Shown piece after piece: positions 1 to 8,918 of a stretch of DNA of 64,000 nt. Numbering within the stretch: position 1 is the first letter of the stretch; each line of letters starts with the position of its first letter. Location of the stretch: contig NZ_CP072941.1 of NCBI RefSeq assembly GCF_018069625.1, positions 8,308,001 to 8,372,000 of the forward strand, written 5' to 3'. Position numbers and translations under genes: made by a program. This DNA is from Streptomyces yatensis. Its GTDB lineage: Bacteria > Actinomycetota > Actinomycetes > Streptomycetales > Streptomycetaceae. The notes under the pieces were generated by a model. The model was not told where the DNA came from and ran no database searches. It saw nothing but the letters and a program-made list of their open reading frames with translations.

Positions 1-1184
1 AGACTGTGCTCGCCGTCGGAGAGGTTGAGCACCCAGAGCATGGCCAGCTGGGCCTGTTTGGTGTCGCTGCGGCCGCCGAGCGCGTCGTACAACCCGCGCC
101 GGCCCAGTTGCGGTTCGCCGTAGGGGCTGAGGTTGAGGTACCGCCGGTTGCGGTCCAGGACGGCGAACGCCTCGCGGCAGACCGCGAGGGTGTCCGCCAT
201 CGCCTCCGGGGAGACGAAGTCCAGGTTGTCCGCCGAGGTGTGGTACTCGGGATAGCCGGCGTACGGAGTCCGGGTGAGCGAGCCCACGCCGAGATTGAAC
301 CCGGGCGAGCAGTATTGCCGCTCGTCGTAGCCGTACGGAGTGAACTCGGCGATGTGGTGCGGCCGTTCGGAGGCGGCCAGCACATACCGCAGCACCCGGT
401 CGATCTCGGCGTCGCCGCGCCTGCTCCGCTTGTACGTCAGCGAGCCCGGGTCACCGGCGCAGGCCAGCACCAGGCCGTGCTTGACCCGCGCCACCCGCTC
501 CGCGTTGCGGGCCAGCCAGGTGATCGCCCCGATGGTGCCGGGCGCGTAGATGAACCGGTAGGTGTAGTACGGGGTTTCCCGCGCCAGGGCCCGGGCCAGG
601 AACGTCGCCACCGCGATGCCGGCCAGGTTGTCGTTGGCCAGCGACGGGTGGCAGACATGGCAGGAGACGATCACCTCGTCGGAGACCTGCCCGGGGACCA
701 CATGCTCGGCGTAGGTGAGGTGGCCGTCCTCGAGTGTGGAGTCGACGCGGACCTCGTACTCGCCGTCCGGCAGCGCGTCCAGGGTCTCCTGGGCCAGGCA
801 GAACCCCCATTCCCGCTGGTAGTAACTGGTGCGGTACGGCACCCATGCCGGGTGGTCCGGCAGCGTGTGCAGGTGTCCGCGCAGCTCGGACAGGGGCATG
901 GTCGTCGACACCGGCACGCTGTAGCCGAGCACGTGCAGGCTGGACGCGGCGAAGTCGACGACCCGGTGGCCGGTGGTGTCGGCGATGTACGCGTCCCGGA
1001 TGTTCCACTCCTGCGGCACCGTCCAGTCGAGCACCCGCGTCCCGGTCGGCACTTCGTGCACCCGCAGCGGGATGTACTCCCCGACGATGTCCAGGGTGGC
1101 GCGCACACCGTCGCCGGTGATGCTCCGGCACAGCGGGTACATCCGCTCCACCAGCGTGTACATCTCCTCGCCCACCTCGGTCAC
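1..1184 (-). CDS. DUF4910 aminopeptidase-like protein (3' end off window)
   Basis: About 395 residues are visible and the C-terminus lies beyond the left edge. The family (DUF4910/DUF2172) has an M28-like zinc aminopeptidase fold. Visible family features are SCHVCHPSLANDN near residue 175, which supplies the His/Asp metal-ligand region, and PEYHTSADNLDF further on, which supplies a second His. It is the most distal visible gene of the exopolysaccharide operon. A GTG at 1184 overlaps the stop of the upstream epimerase gene by 4 bases (GTGA), the pattern used throughout this operon; a GTG at 1193 is the alternative. A peptidase fold inside a sugar operon suggests it acts on an amide or acyl bond of a glycan precursor, but that is inference. 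Family call is firm, function is not. Confidence 0.8.
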   Translation of the reverse strand, partial: MTEVGEEMYTLVERMYPLCRSITGDGVRATLDIVGEYIPLRVHEVPTGTRVLDWTVPQEWNIRDAYIADTTGHRVVDFAASSLHVLGYSVPVSTTMPLSELRGHLHTLPDHPAWVPYRTSYYQREWGFCLAQETLDALPDGEYEVRVDSTLEDGHLTYAEHVVPGQVSDEVIVSCHVCHPSLANDNLAGIAVATFLARALARETPYYTYRFIYAPGTIGAITWLARNAERVARVKHGLVLACAGDPGSLTYKRSRRGDAEIDRVLRYVLAASERPHHIAEFTPYGYDERQYCSPGFNLGVGSLTRTPYAGYPEYHTSADNLDFVSPEAMADTLAVCREAFAVLDRNRRYLNLSPYGEPQLGRRGLYDALGGRSDTKQAQLAMLWVLNLSDGEHS

Positions 1185-2206
1185 CGGCGCCACCGGAGGG
1201 TGTCGTCGACGGTGCCGGCGTCGGACGCCGCGCGCAGCACGGCGAGGCGGGTGAAGCGCCGCTCGAAGTCCTCCCGGGTCAGCCCGAACTCCCGGTAGGC
1301 GTCGGCGAGTTCGAGCGCGCCCCGCTTCACCGTCCACTCGCAGTCGAAGCCGGGCATCGCGGCGCGGAACCGGGAGAAGTCCACCCGGTAGGAGCGCGGG
1401 TCGGCGCCGTTCTCGCCCGTGATCCGCACCTTCGCGCCGGACACCGCCTCGGCGACCTGCGCGGCGATCTCGGCCACCGTGACGTTGTTGGTCTCGCTGC
1501 CGATGTTGAACGCCCGGTCGTGCACCGCATCGCGCGGCGCGGTCAGCGCGGCCGCGAAGGCCCGCGCGATATCGGCGGCGTGCACCAGCGGGCGCCACGG
1601 GGTGCCGTCGGAGAGCACAAGGACCTCGCCGGACAGGAGCGCGTGGCCCACCAGGTTGTTCAGCACGATGTCGGCGCGCAGCCGGGGCGAGTAGCCGAAG
1701 GCGGTGGCGTTGCGCATGAACACCGGGCTGAAGTCGCCGTCGGCCAGCGCGTGCAGGTCGTCCTCCACCCGCACCTTGGACTCCGCGTACGGCGTCACCG
1801 GCCGCAGCGGGGCGTCCTCGCCCACGAGTTCGCCGCCACCCGCGGCGCCGTAGACCGAGCAGGTCGACGCGTACAGGAAGCGCCGCACTCCGGCGTCGCG
1901 GGCCAGCCGGGCCAGTGTTATGGAGGCGTGGTGGTTGATGTCGTAGGTGAGCTGCGGCGCGAGCGATCCCAGCGGGTCGTTGGAGAGCGCGGCCAGGTGG
2001 ATCACGGCGTCCACCCCGGCCACGTGTTCGGCCGTGATGTCGCGCAGGTCCACCCGGTGCCCCGGCGGGTCCGCGGGCGGCACGCCCAGCACGCAGTCGG
2101 CGAACAGGCCGGCGTCGAGGCCGACGACCTCGTGTCCGGCGGAGCCGAGGACCGGGGCCATCACGGTGCCCAGATAGCCCTGGTGTCCGGTCAGCAGTAC
2201 GCGCAA
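1181..2206 (-). CDS. NAD-dependent epimerase/dehydratase (extended SDR)
   Basis: 341 residues, the usual size for extended short-chain dehydrogenases acting on nucleotide sugars. The N-terminal TGHQGYLG is the TGxxGxxG NAD-binding motif; ASTCSVYG supplies the Ser/Thr and YAESK the catalytic YxxxK. The start is a TTG directly after the stop of the PIG-L gene, with a G-rich run upstream. With the nucleotidyltransferase and C-methyltransferase in the same operon it probably converts the activated sugar (4-keto reduction or epimerisation). The exact reaction cannot be read from sequence. Confidence 0.88.
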   Translation of the reverse strand: MRVLLTGHQGYLGTVMAPVLGSAGHEVVGLDAGLFADCVLGVPPADPPGHRVDLRDITAEHVAGVDAVIHLAALSNDPLGSLAPQLTYDINHHASITLARLARDAGVRRFLYASTCSVYGAAGGGELVGEDAPLRPVTPYAESKVRVEDDLHALADGDFSPVFMRNATAFGYSPRLRADIVLNNLVGHALLSGEVLVLSDGTPWRPLVHAADIARAFAAALTAPRDAVHDRAFNIGSETNNVTVAEIAAQVAEAVSGAKVRITGENGADPRSYRVDFSRFRAAMPGFDCEWTVKRGALELADAYREFGLTREDFERRFTRLAVLRAASDAGTVDDTLRWRR

Positions 2207-2209
2207 GGT

Positions 2210-2860
2210 TCAACCCCCCAGGTTGAGCGTGAATTTGGTGACGGCGAACGCCTCGGCATAGCGGGCGTGGCATTCGATGCCGCGGATCCGGGCCAGGCCC
2301 AGGAAGGCCTCCCGGTCGTACCAGGGCCGGTGCCGCTGCGAGGGGTAGTGCTCCTGCAGCAGCCGCACCTTCTGTTCGGCGATCTCCGGCGGCAGCGGCT
2401 GGTACGCCGCCGGACGGCCGAGATCGCCGTCCCACTTGACGATCTCGTAGCCGAGCACGAGGTGGTCGCGGAACGCGGTGGGCAGCAGCCGCGCCAGGCC
2501 GCGGTGGTCCTGGTGCGCGTCATCGGTACGCGGGGCGAGGACCAGGTCCGGCTCGGTCCGCGCGCGCAGCTCCTCGACGGCGGCCTTGGCCTCCTCCCAG
2601 TGCGCGGGCATCCGCCCGTCCGGCAGCTTGAGCACGGTCAGCCGCAGGTCGGCGCCCGGGCAGAAGGCGGCGAGTGCGGCCCGCTCCTCCCGCTCCCGGT
2701 CGGTGCCGCCGCCGGAGAGCACCAGCGCGTCGACGCGGATGCCCGGCCGCGCGCCGCACAGCGTCAGCAGCGTGCCACCGGCGCCGATGGCGATGTCGTC
2801 GCAGTGCGCGCCCACCGCGACGATCCGGTCCGGGCGGCGCCCGGCCCCGAGCCGGATCAC
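2210..2860 (-). CDS. PIG-L family N-deacetylase
   Basis: 216 residues. The zinc motif of the LmbE/PIG-L family, normally (A/P)HPDD, appears as AHCDD at residues 18-22, with Cys replacing Pro. DAHQDHRG near residue 112 gives the third ligand region (HxDH). The family removes acyl groups from N-acylated sugars or cofactors. The start is a GTG overlapping the upstream nucleotidyltransferase stop (GTGA). In this operon it probably de-N-acylates an amino sugar carried by a nucleotide or lipid. Family confident; substrate unknown. Confidence 0.85.
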   Translation of the reverse strand: MIRLGAGRRPDRIVAVGAHCDDIAIGAGGTLLTLCGARPGIRVDALVLSGGGTDREREERAALAAFCPGADLRLTVLKLPDGRMPAHWEEAKAAVEELRARTEPDLVLAPRTDDAHQDHRGLARLLPTAFRDHLVLGYEIVKWDGDLGRPAAYQPLPPEIAEQKVRLLQEHYPSQRHRPWYDREAFLGLARIRGIECHARYAEAFAVTKFTLNLGG

Positions 2861-3651
2861 GCGCTCACCCCCGCCCCGGCGCGCTCCCACACGGCCCACG
2901 GGCGCTCGCCCCGGGCGTAGGCGGAATCGAGCGCGGCCCGCTCCTTCACCGTGTCGGTCGGCTTCCAGAAGCCGCGGTGCTGATGCGCCACCAGCCGTCC
3001 CCGCTTGGCCAGTTGGGCGCATCCGTCGGCGACCAGGTCCCCGTTCTCCGGTATGTGGTCGAAGACCTCCTGGCGGAGCACGAAGTAGCCGCCGTTCTCC
3101 CACAGCGGCATGTCGCTCACCGCGGTGATGCCCCCCACCAGGCCGTCCTCGCCCAGGTCCACGCAGTGGAACGAGGACTGCGGCGGCACCACCATCATCG
3201 AGGCACCGGCGTCACGCCGGGCGAAGTTCTCGATCATCTCCGGCAGCGGGGCGTCGGTGAGCACATCGGCGTAGTTGGCGAGGAACATCTCGTCCCCGTC
3301 CAGGTGGTGCCGCACCCGGCGCAGCCGCTCCCCGATCGGCGATTCGATGCCGGTCTGCGCGAACGTGATCGTCCACTGGGCTATGTCGGTGGACAGCAGT
3401 TCGGTCCGCCCGCCCCGCAGCACGAAGTCGTTGGACGTCGTCTCCTCGTAGTTGAGGAAGAAGTTCTTGATGTGGTGGGCCCCGTAGCCGAGGCACAGGA
3501 TGAACTCCGTGTGCCCGAAGTGCGCGTAGTAGCGCATGACGTGCCAGATCAGCGGCCTGGGCCCGACCATCGCCATCGGCTTGGGCACATCGTCCGCGGC
3601 ACCGCTGCGCATGCGCATCCCGTAACCGCCGCAGAACAGGACGACCTTCAT
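2857..3651 (-). CDS. Sugar-1-phosphate nucleotidyltransferase (glucose-1-phosphate cytidylyltransferase-like)
   Basis: 264 residues. The N-terminus FCGGYGMRMR followed by KPMAMVGPRPLIWH is the nucleotide-binding signature of sugar nucleotidyltransferases. Length and layout fit RfbF-type glucose-1-phosphate cytidylyltransferases, so it probably makes an NDP-hexose (perhaps CDP-glucose) for the downstream SDR and the C-methyltransferase. The ATG at 3651 overlaps the methyltransferase stop by 4 bases (ATGA), and the 3' end overlaps PIG-L the same way. Nucleotide specificity is inferred. Confidence 0.82.
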   Translation of the reverse strand: MKVVLFCGGYGMRMRSGAADDVPKPMAMVGPRPLIWHVMRYYAHFGHTEFILCLGYGAHHIKNFFLNYEETTSNDFVLRGGRTELLSTDIAQWTITFAQTGIESPIGERLRRVRHHLDGDEMFLANYADVLTDAPLPEMIENFARRDAGASMMVVPPQSSFHCVDLGEDGLVGGITAVSDMPLWENGGYFVLRQEVFDHIPENGDLVADGCAQLAKRGRLVAHQHRGFWKPTDTVKERAALDSAYARGERPWAVWERAGAGVSA

Positions 3652-4883
3652 CGCTTTACCTCGACAATGCTCAGTTCCGGGATGGGGAAGACCAGCCGGC
3701 CGCCCCAGTCGTGCACGAAGGACAGCTGCTCGACCAGCTCGGCCCGCAGGTTCCACGGGAGGACGAGGACGTAGTCGGGCCGGTCGGCGGCTATCCGCTC
3801 GGGCGGAAGGATCGGGATGCGGGTGCCCGGGGTCAACCTGCCGTGCTTGTAGGGGTTGCGGTCGACCGTGTACGCGAGCAGGTCGGGCCGGATGCCGCAG
3901 TGGTTGAGCAGGGTGTTGCCCTTGCCCGGGGCGCCGTAGCCGACGACCGTCTCGCCGCGCTCGGCCGCCTCGATGAGGAACCGCAGCAGATCCCGGCGCA
4001 CCTTGGCCACCCGGGCCGAGAACTCGGCGTATCCGGACAACTCCTCCAGCCCGGCGGCCTTCTCCCGGGCCAGTACGTCGGCCACCTGCCGCGTGGGCTC
4101 CCCGGCCACCTCGGCGGGCCGGGCCCACAGCCGGATGGAGCCGCCGTGCGTGGGCAGCAACTCGACGTCCACGAGCGCGAGTCCGCCACTCGCGAGGGCC
4201 TGGATCGCGGACGCGACCGTGTAGTACTGGAAGTGCTCGTGGTAGATCGTGTCGTACTGGTTCTCCTCGATCAGGGTCAGCAGGTGCTGGACCTCGATGG
4301 AGACCCAGCCGTCGTCGGCGACCAGGGCGCGCAGCCCCCGGGTGAACCCGACCACGTCGGGGATGTGCGCGTACACGTTGTTGGCCACGACCAGGTCCGC
4401 CGGGCCGTGGTCGGCGCGGACGCCCGAGCCGGTGGCCGGGTCCAGGAACTCGGTGAGCGTGGGCACACCCGCCTCGCGCGCCGCTTCGCCGACGTTCACC
4501 GACGGCTCGATGCCCAGGCAGCGGATCCCGCGGTCCACCACGTGCCTCAGCAGGTACCCGTCGTTGCTCGCCACTTCGACCACGAAGGCGTCGGGGCCGA
4601 GCGGAAGCCGCCGCACGGCGTCGGCGACGAACGTGCGCGCGTGCTCCACCCAGGAGGTCGAGTAGGAGGAGAAGTACGCGTACTCCTTGAACGTCTCCTC
4701 CGGCGTGATCAGCGGCGGGATCTGCGCCAGCCAGCAGTCGGTGCAGACCCGCAGGTGCAGCGGGTACGCCGGCTCGGGTTGATCCAGTTGGTCCGCGGCG
4801 AGAAAGCTCTCACATGGTGGCGTCGCCCCGAGGTCGACGACGCTCGCCATCGCTTCCGAGCCGCAGAGTCGGCATCGTGTCAT
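3648..4883 (-). CDS. Sugar C-methyltransferase (SAM-dependent, three-domain)
   Basis: 411 residues in the three-part layout of NovU/TylCIII-type sugar C-methyltransferases. An N-terminal zinc-binding domain has CRLCGS and VCTDC pairs. A Rossmann SAM domain follows near residues 85-250 (VVEVASNDGYLLRH is motif I). A C-terminal domain contains GYGAPGKGNTLLNH. Such enzymes methylate C-3 or C-5 of NDP-4-ketosugars, fitting the flanking nucleotidyltransferase and SDR. ATG at 4883 overlaps the stop of the glycosyltransferase gene (ATGA). It suggests a branched-chain deoxysugar in the polymer. Confidence 0.87.
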   Translation of the reverse strand: MTRCRLCGSEAMASVVDLGATPPCESFLAADQLDQPEPAYPLHLRVCTDCWLAQIPPLITPEETFKEYAYFSSYSTSWVEHARTFVADAVRRLPLGPDAFVVEVASNDGYLLRHVVDRGIRCLGIEPSVNVGEAAREAGVPTLTEFLDPATGSGVRADHGPADLVVANNVYAHIPDVVGFTRGLRALVADDGWVSIEVQHLLTLIEENQYDTIYHEHFQYYTVASAIQALASGGLALVDVELLPTHGGSIRLWARPAEVAGEPTRQVADVLAREKAAGLEELSGYAEFSARVAKVRRDLLRFLIEAAERGETVVGYGAPGKGNTLLNHCGIRPDLLAYTVDRNPYKHGRLTPGTRIPILPPERIAADRPDYVLVLPWNLRAELVEQLSFVHDWGGRLVFPIPELSIVEVKR

Positions 4884-6136
4884 CTACTGTCCCCATCCCC
4901 CCTGCTCGCGCGGGTGTCCCCGCCGCGAGCCAGTGCTGACCGTCCCGCGATCGCGGTGCGGTACCCCTCCAGCAGGCGCTCCAGCCCGACGGCCGGGCTG
5001 AAACCCCGCTCATAACGGCGCCGGGCCGCCTGGCCCATCTCCCGGCCCAGGGCCGGCTCGGTCGCGATCCGGCGGATGCCGGACGCGAGCGAGGCGGACT
5101 CGCCCGGCCGGTGCAGCAGCCCGGTCACCCCGTCCTCGACGAGTTCGACGAAGGCGCCGTGACCGGCGGCGACGGTCGGGACCCCGGCCGCCATCGCCTC
5201 CACGACCACCAGGCCGAACGCCTCCAGCCACGTGGAGGGAGCCACCACGGCGACCGAGCGCGCGATGGCGTTGCGGCACTCCGCCGGGTCCAACAGGCCG
5301 ACGTAGCGCACATCGTCCCGGCCGGTGGCCCAGGCGGTCACCTCCCGCTCCAGTGGCCCCGTGCCGGCGATCACGAGCGGGACCCCCACACCGCCGCTCG
5401 CCGCGATCTCGTCCCATGCGGCCATGAGCAGCCGCACGCCCTTGGCCTCCGCGAGCCGGCCCAGATAGAGCAGCTGCTCTCCGTCGCCCATGCGGCACGT
5501 GCCCGGCTCCGGCACGAAGTTGTGCTTCACCACCAGCCGCTCAGCCGGCATGCCGGACCGCACCAGGACGTCGCGCTGCGCCGCGGAGATGCAGAAGAAC
5601 CGCTCCACACCGGACCACCACCGCCGCCGGTTGACCGACAGGCTGACCGCGAGCGGCACCGTCGCCAGGCGGGAGTCGCGGTAGCAGCCGTGCCGGACGG
5701 CGGGCAGCGGCGCCGATCCGACGCACTCGGTGCACGGCCGGCCGTCCCGCCGCAGCGTGCCGGGCGGGCAGACCTGGGTGTAGTTGTGCAGCGTGGCGAC
5801 GGCGGGCACGCCGACGTCGGCGCAGGCGGCGAGCACCGCGGGGGACAGGAGCGGGAAGACGTTGTGGATGTGGACCACGTCCGGCCGCTCGGCGCGCAGC
5901 CGGGCGGCGAGCTCCGCGCGGACCGCCGGGTTCCATGGCACCAGCAGCGGCACCTTGGCCTTGCCGAGGAGGGACCGGGCGGCGATGTCGTCGCTGCGCC
6001 GCTCGAACACCTCGACCCGGTGACCGGCCTCGCGCAGCAGCGCCACCTCCTGGTCGACCACCTTGTTCTCCCCGCTCGGCTGCGCCGAGGCGTAGCGGTT
6101 GTGCAGTACGAGGACGTGGATGCCGTGCGTGCTCAA
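4880..6136 (-). CDS. Glycosyltransferase family 4
   Basis: 418 residues. GT-B fold: an N-terminal domain with VVHIHNVFPLLSP, and a C-terminal donor domain with LLYLGRLAEAKGVRLL and the E-x7-E region EAFGLVVVEAMAAGVP typical of GT4. The start is TTG at 6136, preceded by a strong GGAGG at good spacing and overlapping the polymerase stop (TTGA). A CxxC-rich insert (TQVCPPGTL, PCTECVGS) is common in capsule-type GT4 enzymes. It probably adds one sugar of the repeat unit on the cytoplasmic face. Confidence 0.87.
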   Translation of the reverse strand: MSTHGIHVLVLHNRYASAQPSGENKVVDQEVALLREAGHRVEVFERRSDDIAARSLLGKAKVPLLVPWNPAVRAELAARLRAERPDVVHIHNVFPLLSPAVLAACADVGVPAVATLHNYTQVCPPGTLRRDGRPCTECVGSAPLPAVRHGCYRDSRLATVPLAVSLSVNRRRWWSGVERFFCISAAQRDVLVRSGMPAERLVVKHNFVPEPGTCRMGDGEQLLYLGRLAEAKGVRLLMAAWDEIAASGGVGVPLVIAGTGPLEREVTAWATGRDDVRYVGLLDPAECRNAIARSVAVVAPSTWLEAFGLVVVEAMAAGVPTVAAGHGAFVELVEDGVTGLLHRPGESASLASGIRRIATEPALGREMGQAARRRYERGFSPAVGLERLLEGYRTAIAGRSALARGGDTRASRGDGDSR

Positions 6137-7398
6137 GGAACCTCCGATCTACGGGCCCAGCGCGGGATGTGCCGTCGGGGGAGTTCGGGCGTCGAGGCGG
6201 GAGCCGCCGCGGCGGGTGCCGCCAACAGCGAGGCGGCCAGGGTCAGATGCAGCAGATACGGCGAGGCGTCGCCCAGACCGGCCTCGGTGTACGAGGCGAT
6301 GGCGCAGTAGCTGATCAGGAAGATCGCGCAGGCCCGCTGCAGCGACGGTGGCCGCAGCAGCGCGACGCCGCCCAGCACGATGATGATCGCCGAGACGAGG
6401 GTGACCCCGATCAGACCCTGCTCGTGGTAGACGGCCAGCCAGCTGTTGTCGATCGGCAGCCCGCCGAACGACTTGTCGCCCAGGCCCACGCCGAACACCT
6501 TCTCCGAGGTCGACCGCGGCGCGGCCAGCAGGGCGTCCCAGACCTTGGCCCGGCCGGTGAGATTGGAGAAGTTCTCCTTGCTCTGTCCGCGCAGGAACCA
6601 CGCCTGCAGCGCGGAGGCGAACGCCACCCCGGCCACGGTGGCGCACAGCACCGTCCAGGCGAAGAACCGGCGGGCGGCGGCGCTGGTCAGGATGAGCGAG
6701 CCGATCGCCAGGGCCAACCCGATGAACAGGCCGAGCGTGGCCGTCCGGGTGTGGGTCAGCGCGAGCAGGACGAATGAGGGCACGATGACCACCGCGGCGC
6801 TCGCCCTGTCGGTCCGGCGGCCCAGTACGAGCAGCACGGTGAGCCCGATGATCACCGCGGCGTACTGTCCGATCTGCGGCGGGGTGAGCGGCCACAACGC
6901 GCCGACCAGCCGCCCGCCGTACAGCTCGGGCAGGGCCGCGCCCGGTGAGACGACCAGTCCGGCGGCCACCGATCCGAGCACCGCGAAGTACATCCGGATG
7001 TGGTACCGGACGAAGGTCAGGCCGCCGTCCCACCAGCGGCTGAGCAGCCACAGCGTGCCGACGAAGAGCGCCAGCCGGGTGCAGCGGAACAGCGCACCGA
7101 AGCCGGACTCCAGGTCCGCGCTGGAGATCACGCTCGGCACCAGCAGCAGGGTGAGCAGGAACAAGCAGGCGCCGGGTCGGATGCGCAGCCGGGGGTTGAC
7201 CGCGAGCGCCAGCGCGAACGCGGCGACCAGCGCACCCATGGTGACCATCTGGATGAGGGAGCGGGGCAGCGGGACGATGGTCTTCGCCCCGGCGGAGCCG
7301 AGCGTGTTGAGGACCAGCAGCCCCCAGACCGTCCCGACGATCTTCGAGGTGCGCGACGCGTGGTCGGTGCTCAGATGTCCGGTGCTCAGCTCAACCAC
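6133..7398 (-). CDS. O-antigen ligase/Wzy-like polysaccharide polymerase
   Basis: About 421 residues with many hydrophobic segments (roughly 10-12) and a large loop near two thirds of the length, the layout of Wzy polymerases and WaaL ligases. The loop carries LTGRAKVWDALLAAP and GVGLGDKSFGG, resembling the conserved region of the O-antigen ligase family. GTG at 7398 overlaps the upstream lipoprotein gene by 8 bases and is chosen because no better-supported start was found; a longer N-terminus is possible. It is the likely polymerase of this operon, joining lipid-linked repeats outside the membrane. Confidence 0.78.
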   Translation of the reverse strand: MVELSTGHLSTDHASRTSKIVGTVWGLLVLNTLGSAGAKTIVPLPRSLIQMVTMGALVAAFALALAVNPRLRIRPGACLFLLTLLLVPSVISSADLESGFGALFRCTRLALFVGTLWLLSRWWDGGLTFVRYHIRMYFAVLGSVAAGLVVSPGAALPELYGGRLVGALWPLTPPQIGQYAAVIIGLTVLLVLGRRTDRASAAVVIVPSFVLLALTHTRTATLGLFIGLALAIGSLILTSAAARRFFAWTVLCATVAGVAFASALQAWFLRGQSKENFSNLTGRAKVWDALLAAPRSTSEKVFGVGLGDKSFGGLPIDNSWLAVYHEQGLIGVTLVSAIIIVLGGVALLRPPSLQRACAIFLISYCAIASYTEAGLGDASPYLLHLTLAASLLAAPAAAAPASTPELPRRHIPRWARRSEVP

Positions 7399-8908
7399 CG
7401 TCCCCTGCACGGAAGGTGCTGCCCGTGTCCTGCTGGTACGGCGTGCCCTGCCACTGCCAGGTGTCGAGTGTCCGGCTCGGGTCGTGGGCGACGAACTTCC
7501 ATGGTCCGAGGTAGACGTTGTCGTACCAGCGGTTGTGCTGCTTGCGGGTGATCGCCTCGGCCACCCGCTCACCCTGGTACGGCGACCAGTCCGGATAGGT
7601 GCCGTAGTTGGCCAGCACCGCCATGCGGTCGCACTTCCCCGTGCAGTCGACGACGGACTTGTCCAGCACGAAGCGGTTCTTGTGGATGTCCACCCGCTGG
7701 GTCTTCCACCGGCAGTCGGCGTAGAGCGGTGCGGTGGCGATGGCCGGCTGTGCGCAGCGGCCGGTGTTCTTCACCAGCAACGTGCAGTCGCCTGAGGAGG
7801 TGTTGGCCGGGCTGTTGCAGAACCGGTCGGCGTTCTCCCACAGGGTGATCCCCGACCAGTTGTTCTCCAGCACGTTCCGGTAGATCTCGATCTTGTCCGT
7901 GCGGGCGCGGATCCGTGGTTCGCCGCCGGACTCGGACAGATAGACGGCCGGATACGGGAAGGTGTCGCCGCGGTCGGCGTATCTGCGGCCCTCGACCCAG
8001 TTGTTCCGCCGGATCGTGTTCTTCCGGATGACCGCGTTGTAGCTGGTCTCGTAGATCAGCGCGGCACCGTCATTGGCCTCGAGCACATTGTTCTCGATGC
8101 GGAAGTCGTTGTTGTTGGTGTCCGCCCACAACCCCGTTCCGCGGTTGTCGTGTACCCAGTTGCCGCGTATGTCGGCGCCGTCGACGGCCCAGAACTTGAT
8201 GCCTCCGGTGCAGCCGCAGCCCTCCCGCCGCCGCTCCCAGTCGCCGGTGTTGTTGCCCACGATCTCGTTGCCCTCGACCACCAGACCGCTGATACGGCCC
8301 TTGGCCTTGTACGCGTTCATGCCGTACTGACCGTTGTCGCGCAGGCAGCTGGCGCGGACCCGCTGGCGGGCACCGGCCATGAGCCCGGCACCCGAGTTGT
8401 TCCGGATCGTCGCGTGCTCGATCACCCACCCGTCGGCCGAGTCATGGTTGACCACGCCCTCGTCGTGCGGCGCGACGAAACCCCGCACGGTCAGGTAGCG
8501 GATGGTGACGTTGCGGGCGGTACCGCCGAACGCGTACTGGTTCTTCTTCCGGCCGTCGAGCACCGCGCCCGGCGCACCGAGGTAGCGGTCCCCCTCCTTG
8601 GGGATGACCTGGGCGTAGCGGTCCGACTCGAGCCTGTGCCTGCCCGGCCGAAGCCAGAACGTGGTGTTCCGCGGGCTGCTCCTGGTCTTCGCGGCCAGGT
8701 CACCGGCGACCGCGGGGTCGACCGTCACCGCGCCCGGCGGCGCCTTCGCCGGCCCGGCCGCGGGCTTGGCGCACACCCGGGCCACGGACGTGGCCGGCAC
8801 AGCGCTCGGCTTCGCCCGGGCGCCCGGCGTGCTCTCACAACCGGTCGCCGCCAGCAGGGCGAGCGCCAGCGGTGCCGCCAGCGCCCAGTGCCGCCTCCTG
8901 ATCCCCAC
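7391..8908 (-). CDS. Right-handed parallel beta-helix lipoprotein
   Basis: About 505 residues. An N-terminal signal (RRRHWALAAPLALALLAATG) ends in a lipobox Cys, so it should be a surface lipoprotein. The body has repeated short strands of the PbH1 type: VTIRYLTVRGF, WVIEHATIRNNS, ISGLVVEGNEIVGN, FRIENNVLEANDG, AVIRKNTIRRNN, IEIYRNVLENN. Eight or more Cys lie in the C-terminal half and could form disulfides. Such beta-helices are found in polysaccharide lyases and uronate epimerases (AlgG-like). Next to a heparinase-like gene it probably trims or epimerises the polymer. No catalytic residues were assigned. Confidence 0.8.
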   Translation of the reverse strand: MGIRRRHWALAAPLALALLAATGCESTPGARAKPSAVPATSVARVCAKPAAGPAKAPPGAVTVDPAVAGDLAAKTRSSPRNTTFWLRPGRHRLESDRYAQVIPKEGDRYLGAPGAVLDGRKKNQYAFGGTARNVTIRYLTVRGFVAPHDEGVVNHDSADGWVIEHATIRNNSGAGLMAGARQRVRASCLRDNGQYGMNAYKAKGRISGLVVEGNEIVGNNTGDWERRREGCGCTGGIKFWAVDGADIRGNWVHDNRGTGLWADTNNNDFRIENNVLEANDGAALIYETSYNAVIRKNTIRRNNWVEGRRYADRGDTFPYPAVYLSESGGEPRIRARTDKIEIYRNVLENNWSGITLWENADRFCNSPANTSSGDCTLLVKNTGRCAQPAIATAPLYADCRWKTQRVDIHKNRFVLDKSVVDCTGKCDRMAVLANYGTYPDWSPYQGERVAEAITRKQHNRWYDNVYLGPWKFVAHDPSRTLDTWQWQGTPYQQDTGSTFRAGDGG

Positions 8909-8918
8909 ACGCCCCCCC

